64,000 bases of DNA from an uncultured Christensenellaceae bacterium (GTDB taxonomy: Bacteria; Bacillota; Clostridia; Christensenellales; Borkfalkiaceae), in assembly GCA_910586985.1 (NCBI GenBank), contig CAJUKK010000007.1, positions 1 through 64,000 of the forward strand, in the 5' to 3' direction. The notes below the pieces were generated by a model, which did no database searches, was not told the origin of the DNA, and worked only from the letters and a program-made list of their open reading frames with translations. Below are positions 50,901 to 59,796 of the stretch, one piece after another (positions within the stretch are counted from its first letter, which is position 1; every line of letters starts with the position of its first letter). The position numbers and the translations under genes were made by a program.

Positions 50901-52314
50901 CGACAAGCGCGCCGCCCAAAGATACATAACCAACCTGATTGCCGTATTCGCTGTCTGAAAACCAAACGGATTTACCGTAGCCGCTCTGCAACGGGAGCGA
51001 AACAAACCGATCCTGCGCAGTTCCCGACCAAACAAGATTATCACCCGCGGTGTAAGAATATATCTGCCCTGCAAGTCGTACTTCTGAATCACAACTCTGC
51101 GCCTCGATCCCAAAGTCAAAAGAAATATTTACAAGATAAGTCATACGACTCACATATGCAGCGAGCGACTCGTTTTCAAGTCCCGCAAGATAAGCATCCC
51201 GCGTCTTGAATATAAAATGCATCAGCGACGCCCTGTCAAAGTATTCCCGCGCGCCGACCTCACCCGTAAGATACTCCACTCCGCTCGGAAGATAAACCGA
51301 GGAGAGTCCCGCGCCCAAAAAAGCGCGCGGCGCAAGTGATTTTAGGCGATCGGGAAAATTTACAGCGGCAAGTGACATACATTCGCGAAACGCGCTATCG
51401 CCAATTTCAAGCGGCACGTCCCCATCTTCAAAATTGACCGTAGAAAGTTGCGCGCAGTTGTAAAACGCCTGTGATCCGATTCTTTCAACACTTGCCGGAA
51501 CGGTCAACTGTTTAAGCCCCCAACAATCATAAAACGCATTGTTACCGATTTCAGTCAACGTATCGGGAAGAGAAACCGAAATCAGCGACTTGCAACCGCT
51601 GAACGCTAAGTCGTCGATCTCTTTTAAACCGTCAGGAAGATACACTTCCCGCAGCGAATCGTTCCCCATGAATGCGCCGTTGAAAATATCATACGATTGA
51701 CCGCGATAATCTGTCGGTAACGTAAGCGTAACTGCATTGCCCAAATAGGCGACAAGTTTGTATTCGTTTTCCCCTGTCTGCGCATTGGCGTTATAGCAGT
51801 AAACAAAATCGCCGTTTCGGATGAGTGTGCGCGCCGCCTTGTCGCTGCAAACGTTCAGAGCGTGCAATGCCACCTCTCCCGCCTCTATGCCTCCCGCAGT
51901 AATCTCAAACTTTGTTTGATTGCATACTTCGGCAAGACGGACACAACCTTGAAACGCCGTAGTATCAATCTGGTTGATGCCTGAATTGAGTGTGACGCTA
52001 TATAGATTTGTATAACCGGCAAATGCGCTTTCCCCGATCTCCGTCACCGAATCGGGAATCTCCAAGATTACCACACAGCGTCTATCTTTCTGAATAACAG
52101 GTTGATCTCCTGCCTGTTTAAAGCCGTATAAAATGTTACTTTGGATATTTAAATATTCGTCCTGATTTTCTTCGTTGATCACAAGAAATTCCGTTGCCGC
52201 GCGTGCATCCAGCCGTTCAGAACTCCCGCGCAACATCAAAAAACAGAACGCACACAAAACCACCGCAAAGACAATGCCGAATGATCCCAACAATCTCCCG
52301 CGCAATTTCATCAT
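47920..52314 (-). CDS. Giant BspA-type leucine-rich-repeat surface protein, membrane anchored
   Basis: 1464 residues. An N-terminal signal/anchor helix (GSFGIVFAVVLCAFCFLML) is followed by BspA-like leucine-rich repeats to about residue 365 (units such as LTEIGNNAFYDCWGLKQL), an InlB-like beta repeat (VWFSDSEYGN to VTLYARY), several Ig-like modules, and two or three related C-terminal modules built on W-ETPNI--W--GNYD-A-NL. A C-terminal membrane helix (IIALCVIGVLGVGLAVTLII) with a basic-acidic tail replaces an LPxTG sorting signal. It is exported and displayed on the cell surface, probably for adhesion. The ATG at 52314 follows GAGGAG. Ligand unknown. Confidence 0.88.
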   Translation of the reverse strand: MMKLRGRLLGSFGIVFAVVLCAFCFLMLRGSSERLDARAATEFLVINEENQDEYLNIQSNILYGFKQAGDQPVIQKDRRCVVILEIPDSVTEIGESAFAGYTNLYSVTLNSGINQIDTTAFQGCVRLAEVCNQTKFEITAGGIEAGEVALHALNVCSDKAARTLIRNGDFVYCYNANAQTGENEYKLVAYLGNAVTLTLPTDYRGQSYDIFNGAFMGNDSLREVYLPDGLKEIDDLAFSGCKSLISVSLPDTLTEIGNNAFYDCWGLKQLTVPASVERIGSQAFYNCAQLSTVNFEDGDVPLEIGDSAFRECMSLAAVNFPDRLKSLAPRAFLGAGLSSVYLPSGVEYLTGEVGAREYFDRASLMHFIFKTRDAYLAGLENESLAAYVSRMTYLVNISFDFGIEAQSCDSEVRLAGQIYSYTAGDNLVWSGTAQDRFVSLPLQSGYGKSVWFSDSEYGNQVGYVSLGGALVGSDNTGLNTLLAQTEIVDGVSRYTVEDVTLYARYISKPDYSGKSVPYSTSTYALNDGDYLYDLVNGWYDDLANRDLFIASYNGITTGSIGGTAGTYPIEFQIKDGKFGAWATPVVVNAVIDKLSFDIGNYSDWRITWENGSPVSLIENNKIYIYEKDIGGGKVPFASELTAQEITDGGFRPNPEVRTVYNSVARYRRGEELTLEYVFRNNMALSDRLADWEFIPYDEEGNYQRAAGEAGVYTARLKVTAIDNYRLISDLSSANERGIVINFNADRSVATITKTWYIVEFSNQVIVDKDYGMYEEKIPYFIDGWTYGDAYPTLPNAPTVEFFDRTLGEETPAKLGFTLTGALYSGGGVRFVDVHRENFHRFINATMPAGSYVLTVKVPAVTDDTDVFYPAYEDYFPFTVSPALLDGDMLAEADELLNGKSFDYKRDGNLHFYDPDILLRILDLKSDDLNPPLGEETENVWARSDYRQFYSSAVSVSYNLNRMADANYLTEREFSDGEARFAPRNADVYTVYYQISAKNYAPHVNVSSDSERRNYSFSVTIYEEFSAPSFHADMLVYTGGEVLPDLGESSAYEVLRVDGDDYTSVGSHALILKLYGFVPSKWEGQPLPTGEDDPNSRFLLTFEIKRAKNETIGTLSLIAWTWDSYPEDSVPVFNTRFKDEGDSAFYTFTLTSHSDPNEVYTYGTDNGFDRAPAGSYVFRAYAKGYDENVAGSEKYSWEAYSAQIDEIRISPATNRWLETPNIIRWHWGDYDSAENLISARPAYPEQGACVLFSVLDENRLPVKDADGKEITLLKDFSNDSSQQVSAEVGAALKNLPVGSYYLIAKVAGAGNYTELDTSREGEMPLVFHILQAQNLWEETPNILSWNEGNYDAAVNLVFARAKFGETAITFFRPDGSQIALSELGSLKAGAYKMRAVVEETDNYTGLIAEFDFLVSLEAGPLGSPLGQIIALCVIGVLGVGLAVTLIINIIRIKRETDEEIKNDKY

Positions 52315-52398
52315 ACTATCGCTCCTCAAATTTTCGTAAACAACCGCTTACAAAAACTTTTCCAAAAGTAAATTTATACAGCCACACGATATAGAAAT

Positions 52399-52427
52399 AT
52401 TTTATCTGATATTGTAAATTTTGTCAA
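52399..52427 (-). promoter_or_regulatory. Promoter of the LRR surface protein
   Basis: Minus-strand TTGACA (52422-52427), 17-bp spacer, TAAAAT (52399-52404). It immediately follows the galE terminator. Confidence 0.85.
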
Positions 52428-52444
52428 GCATTGAAGATACGCTT

Positions 52445-52492
52445 TAAAAAAGAGAAAACCCAACGGACAATACGCGTCCAATCGGGTTTTCT
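52445..52492 (-). terminator. Terminator of galE
   Basis: AGAAAACCC (52453-52461) pairs with 52484-52492; an inner GGAC/GTCC extends it, and T6 follows on the minus strand. Confidence 0.75.
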
Positions 52493-52518
52493 TTATATTT
52501 TTATAAATTTTCTCATTC

Positions 52519-53529
52519 CTATTTTTCGTAACCGTTCGGATTGTTTTTCTGCCAATTCCACTGATCGCGACACATTTTTTCGAGATCGTATTCAGCTTTC
52601 CATCCGAGTTCCTTTTCCGCTTTCGCGCTCGTTGCATAACACGCGGGAACGTCACCCGCACGGCGGGGTTTGATTGAATACGGCAGCTCCTTTCCGCACG
52701 CTTTTGAAAACGCTTTAATCATATCCAGCACGCTATACCCGTTTCCCGTTCCGAGATTATAGATATGCACGCCGCCCCTTTTCAAAGATTTGATTGCCGC
52801 AACGTGTCCCCTTGCCAGATCAACGACGTGAATATAGTCCCTCACGCCTGTACCGTCCGGCGTGGGATAATCGTCGCCGAATACTCCGATTTCTTTGAGT
52901 TTTCCGCTTGCCACCTGCGCAACGTAAGGCATCAGGTTATTCGGAATACCTTTCGGGTCTTCACCGATCAGCCCGCTTTCATGTGCGCCGACAGGATTAA
53001 AATAGCGAAGAAGCGCAATGTTCCATTCGTTATCGCTTACCCAAAGGTCTTTTAATATATTTTCCTGCATGAGTTTGGTCGTACCGTAAGGATTCGTCGT
53101 CGAAAGACGGCAATCCTCATCGAGCGGCAGCCGTTCCGGTTCTCCGTAGACCGTTGCGGAGGAGGAAAAAACAAAATTCTTTACCCCGTGCGCGCGCATC
53201 GTCTCTAACAAAACAAGTGTAGAAATCAAGTTGTTATCGTAATATTCAAGCGGTTTTTGAACGCTTTCGCCTACCGCTTTTAAGCCTGCGAAATGAATTA
53301 CCCAATCTATCTTATGCGTTTTAAAAATCTCATCCAAAGTTTTTTTATCGCGAACGTCCGCATAGTAAAACGCCGGTCTTTTTCCCGTGATCTTTTCAAC
53401 GCGGCGAAGACTTTCTTCGTTTGCATTCAACAAATTATCGATCACAACTACTTCGAATCCGCTGTTTAAAAGCTCCACTACCGTATGCGAACCGATAAAA
53501 CCCGCGCCGCCCGTTACCAATACTTTCAT
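52519..53529 (-). CDS. galE: UDP-glucose 4-epimerase
   Basis: 336 residues, extended SDR. NAD-binding GGAGFIGSHTV at residue 7, catalytic serine/threonine in SSSATVYGEPE and the YxxxK pair in YGTTK. It interconverts UDP-galactose and UDP-glucose, closing the Leloir pathway with galK and galT. It follows galT but has its own strong promoter, so it can be expressed without galactose for cell-wall sugars. Confidence 0.96.
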   Translation of the reverse strand: MKVLVTGGAGFIGSHTVVELLNSGFEVVVIDNLLNANEESLRRVEKITGKRPAFYYADVRDKKTLDEIFKTHKIDWVIHFAGLKAVGESVQKPLEYYDNNLISTLVLLETMRAHGVKNFVFSSSATVYGEPERLPLDEDCRLSTTNPYGTTKLMQENILKDLWVSDNEWNIALLRYFNPVGAHESGLIGEDPKGIPNNLMPYVAQVASGKLKEIGVFGDDYPTPDGTGVRDYIHVVDLARGHVAAIKSLKRGGVHIYNLGTGNGYSVLDMIKAFSKACGKELPYSIKPRRAGDVPACYATSAKAEKELGWKAEYDLEKMCRDQWNWQKNNPNGYEK

Positions 53530-53562
53530 AATAACCTCCGATACCGTTTTCTATATTGCTAC

Positions 53563-53591
53563 ATTATAACAGCCGAAACTTAATCTGTCAA
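53563..53591 (-). promoter_or_regulatory. Promoter of galE
   Basis: Minus-strand TTGACA (53586-53591), 17-bp spacer, TATAAT (53563-53568), between the galT stop and galE. Confidence 0.88.
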
Positions 53592-53598
53592 TACCCGC

Positions 53599-55095
53599 TT
53601 AACCGATGATTAATCCCGCTTTGCCAAGGAATTTTTTAAGCGCGTCTTCTCCCGCTCTATCACGTTTAAACACTGCGGTATTGCCAAGAATATTTTTACA
53701 GACGCTTTCCACTTCGGCTTTTAACGCCGCTTGCGCCTCCGATTTCGTATAATGCGGCGCATTACCGCCCGTCATACGCATGATCATAGGCGCAAATATC
53801 TTCATATCGTCAGCAAGTGCATGTTCGTTATACTGCGCCTCGCCCGTGAGATATTGTTCGATTTGAGCAAGCTGCCTCTTTAACCGCGCAGGAAGAATAA
53901 ACAACCCCATCGCCTCAATAAGTCCGATCGACTCGCTTTTAATATGGTGATACTCGCCGTGTGCATGGAATATCCCGTCGGGATAGCGTTCGTCCGTACG
54001 GTTGTTACGGAGAATCATATCGAGAATATAACCCGTTTCAGTTTTACGGGCAATGCAACTTGCCGTATTGTGAGATTCATTGTTCGTTACGGGAAGAATA
54101 TCGACGCTTTCGTCTTTATACGTTTCCCAAGCGCTAAAAATCCCCTCCGCAAGCGCAGTCAGTTCTTCGCGGTTATCGCTCTCTAAACGCAATGCCGTAT
54201 TATACCAATCCAAAACGCCGACCGTCACGCGGGAATACTTTTCCGACCTCAAAGGCAAGCGATATTTTGCGCGCTGCATCGGCAACACGTACCCTCCGCC
54301 CTGATAATGATTATGCATCAGAATCGAACCGCCGACGCGCGGCAACGGCGCGTTATTACCGATAAAATAATGCGGAAACAACTCTACGAAATCGAATAAT
54401 TTTTCTACCGTACCGCGATTGAGCGCCATCGGATAGTGCTTGCACGAAATTGCAATCCCGTGTTCGTTAAAATATGCGTAAGGCGAATACTGCCAGAACC
54501 ATTGTTCCCCGCCCAAAGTAAGCGAAAGCGTGCGCATGTTTCTCCGCGAAAATCCGGCGCGCTCATACCCTTCGTTCTCGCGACAGATAGTACACTTCGG
54601 ATAATCCGTGCTCGCCACGCTGAGTTGTTTTTGGAGGTCTTTATTATTCTTTTCGGGTTTACTGAGATTAATCGTAATTTCAATCGTGCCGTCGTCCGCC
54701 ATCCACTTCAGATTTTTATCTATCGCACTTTTTTTAACGTAATCAGACTTGACGGCAAATGAATAAGCCCACTCCGTCGCCGCCTTAGGAGAAATCTCGT
54801 ACTTGCTCTCGAAAATCTTTTCGTGTTCACTGGGACGCGGCATAACTGCATCCATTAGCTTTTCGCCAAGCACAGCGCGATCAAACGCTTTTCCTTCGTC
54901 TTCCAAACACTTGAAAATCGCCTGCAATATCGTATCCGGAAGATCGGGCACTTCGCCCGTCTCCGTTTCGGTATAAGATACCATACCGAGCATTTCCATA
55001 ACGCGGTTACGCGCGTAAACTTCGTCGCGCGGATCAAGACCGAGATATTTTTTTCCGTAAAGTAATAACTGTTTTACGTAACCGTCCAAAATCAT
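53599..55095 (-). CDS. galT: UDP-glucose-hexose-1-phosphate uridylyltransferase, class II
   Basis: 498 residues, the long class II GalT of Bacillota. A RENEGYERAGFSRRNMRTL stretch and ILMHNHYQGGGYVLPM (nucleophile region) are typical; the HPH triad of class I enzymes is not used. It exchanges UMP between UDP-glucose and galactose-1-phosphate. It starts 2 nt after the galK stop. Confidence 0.95.
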   Translation of the reverse strand: MILDGYVKQLLLYGKKYLGLDPRDEVYARNRVMEMLGMVSYTETETGEVPDLPDTILQAIFKCLEDEGKAFDRAVLGEKLMDAVMPRPSEHEKIFESKYEISPKAATEWAYSFAVKSDYVKKSAIDKNLKWMADDGTIEITINLSKPEKNNKDLQKQLSVASTDYPKCTICRENEGYERAGFSRRNMRTLSLTLGGEQWFWQYSPYAYFNEHGIAISCKHYPMALNRGTVEKLFDFVELFPHYFIGNNAPLPRVGGSILMHNHYQGGGYVLPMQRAKYRLPLRSEKYSRVTVGVLDWYNTALRLESDNREELTALAEGIFSAWETYKDESVDILPVTNNESHNTASCIARKTETGYILDMILRNNRTDERYPDGIFHAHGEYHHIKSESIGLIEAMGLFILPARLKRQLAQIEQYLTGEAQYNEHALADDMKIFAPMIMRMTGGNAPHYTKSEAQAALKAEVESVCKNILGNTAVFKRDRAGEDALKKFLGKAGLIIG

Positions 55096-55097
55096 GC

Positions 55098-56243
55098 TTA
55101 ACCCTCGTCAATTATACCTTCTGAAACTTCGGCAACGTAGAACGACGCATCGTAACCAATTTTTTCACGATATTCTTTGCCTACTTTAGCAATAAAATCT
55201 TCTACGCCCGTTTTTCTCACAAGGCTAACCGTGCAACCGCCGAAACCGGCGCCCGTCATACGCGAACCAAGGCATTCGGGATGCTTTTGCGCCGCCTCGG
55301 CAAGCGCGTCGAGTTCCTTCCCCGTTACTTCGTAATCCTCTTTAAGAGATTTATGCGATTCGTTTAAAATACGCCCGAATCTTTCAAGATCGCCGTCCTG
55401 TAACGCCTCGACGCTGCGGCGGACACGGTCGCATTCGCTTACAACGTGATGCGCACGGCGGTACAACAGCGGAGTCAGCAGCGTTCTGTGCTCTTCCAAC
55501 AGATAAGGCTGTATATGCGCAAGATCGTTTGCATCGATCTGCTTTCTTAAAAGTTTCAATGCCGAATCCACTTCCGTCCGACGCTCGTTATATTTACTCT
55601 CTACCAGATTATGCGGCTTGTTGCAATTTGAGAGCACAAGAACGCAATTTTTTAAATCAAGCGGTATGTATTCAAAATCAAGCGTGGCGCAATCGAGAAG
55701 AACTGCGTGCCCGCGTTTTCCGTTCGCCGACGCAAATTGATCCATAATACCGCAATTTACGCCGCAATAATTGTTCTCCGCACGTTGAGAAATAACCGCA
55801 AGCTCTTTTTTATCCACGTAATTCCCACCCGTTCTCGCAAGCGCATAAGCGGTAGCGACCTCGATTGCGGCGGAAGATGAAAGTCCGGAGCCAAAGGGCA
55901 CGCTGCAATCGTACAAAATATCGCACCCGACAAGGCGGTAACCCGCCTTTTTCATCTCGTCGGCAACGCCTGCCTGATAATTCCCCCATTTAAGATTCTT
56001 ATAATTTTCAGTCGCGTCCAGATCGATTTCGGCGCGCGCGGGAATATCCGTTGCCGCCACTCGCATAAAGTTCGTGCCGTTTTTACGCACGGCAACGCGG
56101 CATTTGAGCGACAGAGCAGCGGGAAGAACCTGACCTCCGCAATAGTCTACGTGCTCGCCGATAAGATTTACTCTGCCTGCCGCAGAATAGACCTCTTCCG
56201 CCTCACAACCGAAAATCTCTTTAAATTGTTCTCTCAGCTCCAT
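55098..56243 (-). CDS. galK: Galactokinase
   Basis: 381 residues, GHMP kinase. Substrate loop GRVNLIGEHVDYCGGQVLP, ATP loop PFGSGLSSSAAIEVATA, and the C-terminal GAGFGGCTVSL. It makes galactose-1-phosphate. It is the first gene of the galKT unit and lies opposite an AraC regulator across a 309-bp gap. The leader of about 190 nt is unusually long and contains a hairpin (AAGTTC with GAACTT), so post-initiation control is possible. Confidence 0.96.
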   Translation of the reverse strand: MELREQFKEIFGCEAEEVYSAAGRVNLIGEHVDYCGGQVLPAALSLKCRVAVRKNGTNFMRVAATDIPARAEIDLDATENYKNLKWGNYQAGVADEMKKAGYRLVGCDILYDCSVPFGSGLSSSAAIEVATAYALARTGGNYVDKKELAVISQRAENNYCGVNCGIMDQFASANGKRGHAVLLDCATLDFEYIPLDLKNCVLVLSNCNKPHNLVESKYNERRTEVDSALKLLRKQIDANDLAHIQPYLLEEHRTLLTPLLYRRAHHVVSECDRVRRSVEALQDGDLERFGRILNESHKSLKEDYEVTGKELDALAEAAQKHPECLGSRMTGAGFGGCTVSLVRKTGVEDFIAKVGKEYREKIGYDASFYVAEVSEGIIDEG

Positions 56244-56437
56244 AATATACAGGTTCTCCGTTAAAATTATTATCTTCCCGCCAAAAAGTTCTACTTAGCA
56301 AAAATCGAACTTAGAGAAAGCTAATGCAAACTCGCAGTCCGATTTTTAAGGGGGGAATGAATAAGATACGCTTTTATTGACACATGCGAGAAACTTTTCT
56401 GACTCATACCAATCCCGCGTTTCTTATTTACAGATAC

Positions 56438-56466
56438 ATTTTATAAAAAAACTTCAAAATCTGCAA
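56438..56466 (-). promoter_or_regulatory. Putative promoter of galKT
   Basis: Minus-strand TTGCAG (56461-56466), 17-bp spacer, TAAAAT (56438-56443). The -35 box is weak, which suits an activated promoter. The remaining part of the 56244-56552 gap shows no gene. Confidence 0.6.
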
Positions 56467-56485
56467 GTATTTTCTTGCCGAAATA

Positions 56486-56518
56486 TGGACATTTATTGAC
56501 ATATATGCTATAATGTCA
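56486..56518 (+). promoter_or_regulatory. Promoter and dyad of the AraC-type regulator
   Basis: TGGACA (56486-56491), 17-bp spacer, TATAAT (56509-56514). TGACAT (56497-56502) and ATGTCA (56513-56518) form a dyad across the -10 region, a candidate operator. Confidence 0.65.
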
Positions 56519-56552
56519 TTGACGATTCTAAAATATTATAGGTGGTTCTAAA

Positions 56553-57425
56553 ATGATCGCAAAGCAAGAAGTCTGGACGTACCCTGCGGAAGTAAAAGTC
56601 TGGGCCGGCAAATACAAGAACTCGCACAACCTGTTACATTGGCATTATGACTGCGAATTTCTTTACGTAGAGAAAGGAAGTATCGATGTTTTTTGCGAAA
56701 AAAAGAAACATTCACTGTCGCGCGGAGATGCCTTATTCATCGACAGCGAGCAAGTGCATTATATGAGCGCAACAGAACAAGATACGACATTGATTGTCAT
56801 CGTATTCGATTACAGCGTAATAAAACCGTATCTGGGAAATATCCGCCTTCTATCGCCCAAACTTGAACACACTTATCCCGTTACAGAAATCTACAAAAAG
56901 TTGAGAGACGTATTACTTAACAAAAAAACGTTTTACGGCGCGATTGCGGCAGGAATTATTCTGGAATTTGCGGCGACTATTTTCCAAGCGGAAAAAGTAA
57001 CTTCGCGCGCTCCCGTCGATTCCACTTCGGAAACGTTTAAAAAGCTGCTTGAAGAAATTGCCGATAAATGTGAATATTATACGTTTGACGATGCCGTAAA
57101 CTTTATGACAATGAGTCCCGCATATTTTTCGCGATATTTTAAAAAAGTATCGGGGATTACTTTTTCCGACTATCTGAATCATGCCCGAACGGAACGTGCC
57201 GTAAGGCTTTTAAAAAATCAACGCGACCTTTCCATGACGGAAATTTCGCTGAAATGCGGATTTGGAACAATCCGAAATTTTAATCGCATTTTTAAAGCTT
57301 ACACGGGTTATTCACCAAAACTTCTGCCCGAAAATTTTGTATTCAGCGACCAATCGTTTTATCCGTGTAAAGCCGAATTTAATCCGACTTTATATGATTG
57401 CGAGCTTATCGAGTCGGGCGAATAA
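56553..57425 (+). CDS. AraC family regulator, likely of galactose genes
   Basis: 290 residues. An N-terminal cupin domain (HWHYDCEFLYVEKGSIDVF, SLSRGDALFIDSEQVHYM) senses the effector, and two helix-turn-helix units occupy the last 100 residues (YFSRYFKKVSGITFSDYL, then LSMTEISLKCGF and NFNRIFKAYTGYSP). Position opposite galK suggests control of galKT by a sugar; the actual inducer is not shown. An AGGTGG site precedes the ATG. Confidence 0.9.
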   Translation: MIAKQEVWTYPAEVKVWAGKYKNSHNLLHWHYDCEFLYVEKGSIDVFCEKKKHSLSRGDALFIDSEQVHYMSATEQDTTLIVIVFDYSVIKPYLGNIRLLSPKLEHTYPVTEIYKKLRDVLLNKKTFYGAIAAGIILEFAATIFQAEKVTSRAPVDSTSETFKKLLEEIADKCEYYTFDDAVNFMTMSPAYFSRYFKKVSGITFSDYLNHARTERAVRLLKNQRDLSMTEISLKCGFGTIRNFNRIFKAYTGYSPKLLPENFVFSDQSFYPCKAEFNPTLYDCELIESGE

Positions 57426-57429
57426 TTAA

Positions 57430-57466
57430 AAAAAGAAATCCTCCCTACACGGGGGGATTTCTTTTT
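57430..57466. terminator. Bidirectional terminator between the AraC gene and metH
   Basis: Sixteen-bp stem with one wobble (57430-57445 with 57451-57466), 5-nt loop. A-rich left and T-rich right arms allow use on both strands. The metH stop codon lies in the loop. Confidence 0.8.
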
Positions 57467-59796
57467 ACCAATCGCTCTGCAATCTTAACCGTATCAAGCG
57501 CGGTCGCGGCATAATAATCCGCGCCGATTTTTTTTGCAATCTCTTCGGTAAGCACCGCACCGCCGACGATCACCGGAACTTTCTCTTCCTTTATCAGCTT
57601 TACCGTCTCCTCCATACCGCCGACCGTTGTCGTCATAAGCGCGGAAAGCCCGACCGCAATCGGCTTATGTGCGCGCACCGCATCCAAAACGTTCTTCGGC
57701 GGAACGTCTTTGCCAAGATCAACCGTTTCGAATCCGTAAGATTCAAGCACAACTTTTACAATATTTTTTCCGATATCGTGCACGTCGCCTATGACCGTCG
57801 CGAGCACAATTTTACCCTTGCTCACCGTGCGACGCGGAAAAGCGCTTTGAATAACGCCGAACGCGATCTTTGCCGCTTCTGCGGAAGATATAAGTTGCGG
57901 TAAAAATAACTTCCCGCTTTCGTATTCCCTGCCGACTTCTTCAAGCGCGGCAATCAACACGTCATTTATAATACTCATCGGCCCTTTCGCGCCAAGTTCC
58001 GACTCCGTCATGCTCTGCGTTTCGCCTTTCAGTCCCCTTTTGATACAATCGTAAAGATCAACGGCGGTATGAGATTGTTTTTCGGCGGCGCGTTGCACCG
58101 TCTGCACTGTTTGCGGAGCAAAATCCCGATAATATTCGATATACGATTCCGCATTCTCGTCAGTCCCGCTCAATACCTGAAACGCCCGCACCGCGCCCGT
58201 CATTTCCGCATCCAACGGATTGAGAATAGGCATATTTAGTCCGCCTGTCATTGCCACAGACAAAAACGTCTTATTGAGCAACCCTCGATTAGGGAGTCCG
58301 AACGACACATTCGAAACGCCGAGCGCAGTCTTCACGCCCAAACGCTCCCGTACGAGCGATAAAGCCTTGACCGTCTCCATAACAAGAGTCTGTTCGGCGG
58401 ACGCCGTCAAAACAAGCGTATCTATCATCATCTTTCTGCGCGGAATGCCGTACTCCTCCGCACGCTCCACAATGCGGCGCGCAATCTCAAACCGTTCCTC
58501 CGCCGTACGCGGCACGCCTCGTCCGTCCATAGTAAGTCCAAGCACGACTGCGCCGTACTTTTTCGCAATCGGAAAAATTCGATCCATGACTTCTTGTTCG
58601 CCGTTTACGCTGTTAATAAGAGGAATTCCGTTATAGTATCTCGCCCCGATCTCTATCGCGCCATAATCGGAAGAATCGATTTGTAACGGAATCGAAACGT
58701 ATTCTTGCACCTTACGGCAAGCAAGTTTCATCGTCTCCTCTTCGTCTATCGTAGGAATTCCTACGTTTAAATCAAGTAAATCCGCGCCCGCCTCTTCCTG
58801 CGCGATCGCCTCTTTGATCAGATAGTCTATATCTCCGGCAATAAGAGCGTCCTTGAGTTTTCGCTTACCCGTCGGATTGAGCCGTTCCCCGCAAATTTTT
58901 ACGCTCTCGATTTTAACAAGCTTTGTTGCAGACGTAACTGCTGTCCAATCGGGCGAAGTGCGCTTTGCGACCGTTTTTCCACTATGTTTTGCAATCGCTT
59001 TGATAAACTCCGGCGTTGTTCCGCAACAACCGCCGACGATAGCAACCCCCATTTCTACAAATTTTCCGATATATGTTTCATACTCCTCAATGCCAAGTCG
59101 ATAAACTGTTTTCCCATTTTCATAAACGGGCAAACCGCAATTCGGCTGAACGGCGATCGGCGTATCGCAAGCGCTTAAAAGCCGTTCCACGATTGGAAGT
59201 AATTCTTTGGGTCCAAGAGAACAGTTTACGCCGAGCGCTTCGACCTCCAACCCCGAAAGCGTCTCTGCAACGATTTCAGGCGTGGATCCCGTCAACGTCC
59301 GTGCCGTTTTATCGAAGGTCATAGTAGCAATTACAGGCTTATTTGAATGTTCTTTTACGGCAAGAACGCAAGCTTTTAATTCGTATAAGTCGGAAAACGT
59401 CTCCGCAATATAGCCGTCCACAATATCTTTCGTGTATTCGACCATCTCCGCAAACGCTCTGTATGCCGCATCGAAAGTCAGTGTCCCGACGGGTTCCAGC
59501 ATCGCGCCCGTAGGCCCGAGATCAAAAAATACAAGTTTACCGGCGACGCGGGCATTTTCTACAGCTTTTTCCGCAAGCTCTTTAAGTCCGTATTTCCCAC
59601 GGTATTTTATACAGTTGAGTCCGAACGTATTTGTCGTAACAATATCCGCGCAAGCGTATGCGCGATGAATATTTTGCACTTCATCCGCATGCGTAAAGTT
59701 AAGGTCTTCGGGAATCAGCGCAGGCAAAGATCGGCGTTCGATTTCACTGCCGAACCCCCCGTCAAAAACCATCACTTTGTTTCCGATTTGTAGCAT
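57445..59796 (-). CDS. metH: Cobalamin-dependent methionine synthase, lacking the reactivation domain
   Basis: 783 residues. Homocysteine domain with zinc cysteines in GVNCSLGP and GGCCGTTP (about 1-280), methyltetrahydrofolate-binding domain from CGERLNPTGKRK, then the helical cap and B12 domain with the DVHDIGKNIV histidine motif and GLSALMTTT. The fourth, SAM-binding reactivation domain is missing; a separate gene directly upstream supplies it. The start at 59796 follows GGGAGG; a longer frame overlaps more of that gene. It makes methionine from homocysteine. Confidence 0.94.
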   Translation of the reverse strand: MLQIGNKVMVFDGGFGSEIERRSLPALIPEDLNFTHADEVQNIHRAYACADIVTTNTFGLNCIKYRGKYGLKELAEKAVENARVAGKLVFFDLGPTGAMLEPVGTLTFDAAYRAFAEMVEYTKDIVDGYIAETFSDLYELKACVLAVKEHSNKPVIATMTFDKTARTLTGSTPEIVAETLSGLEVEALGVNCSLGPKELLPIVERLLSACDTPIAVQPNCGLPVYENGKTVYRLGIEEYETYIGKFVEMGVAIVGGCCGTTPEFIKAIAKHSGKTVAKRTSPDWTAVTSATKLVKIESVKICGERLNPTGKRKLKDALIAGDIDYLIKEAIAQEEAGADLLDLNVGIPTIDEEETMKLACRKVQEYVSIPLQIDSSDYGAIEIGARYYNGIPLINSVNGEQEVMDRIFPIAKKYGAVVLGLTMDGRGVPRTAEERFEIARRIVERAEEYGIPRRKMMIDTLVLTASAEQTLVMETVKALSLVRERLGVKTALGVSNVSFGLPNRGLLNKTFLSVAMTGGLNMPILNPLDAEMTGAVRAFQVLSGTDENAESYIEYYRDFAPQTVQTVQRAAEKQSHTAVDLYDCIKRGLKGETQSMTESELGAKGPMSIINDVLIAALEEVGREYESGKLFLPQLISSAEAAKIAFGVIQSAFPRRTVSKGKIVLATVIGDVHDIGKNIVKVVLESYGFETVDLGKDVPPKNVLDAVRAHKPIAVGLSALMTTTVGGMEETVKLIKEEKVPVIVGGAVLTEEIAKKIGADYYAATALDTVKIAERLVKRNPPV

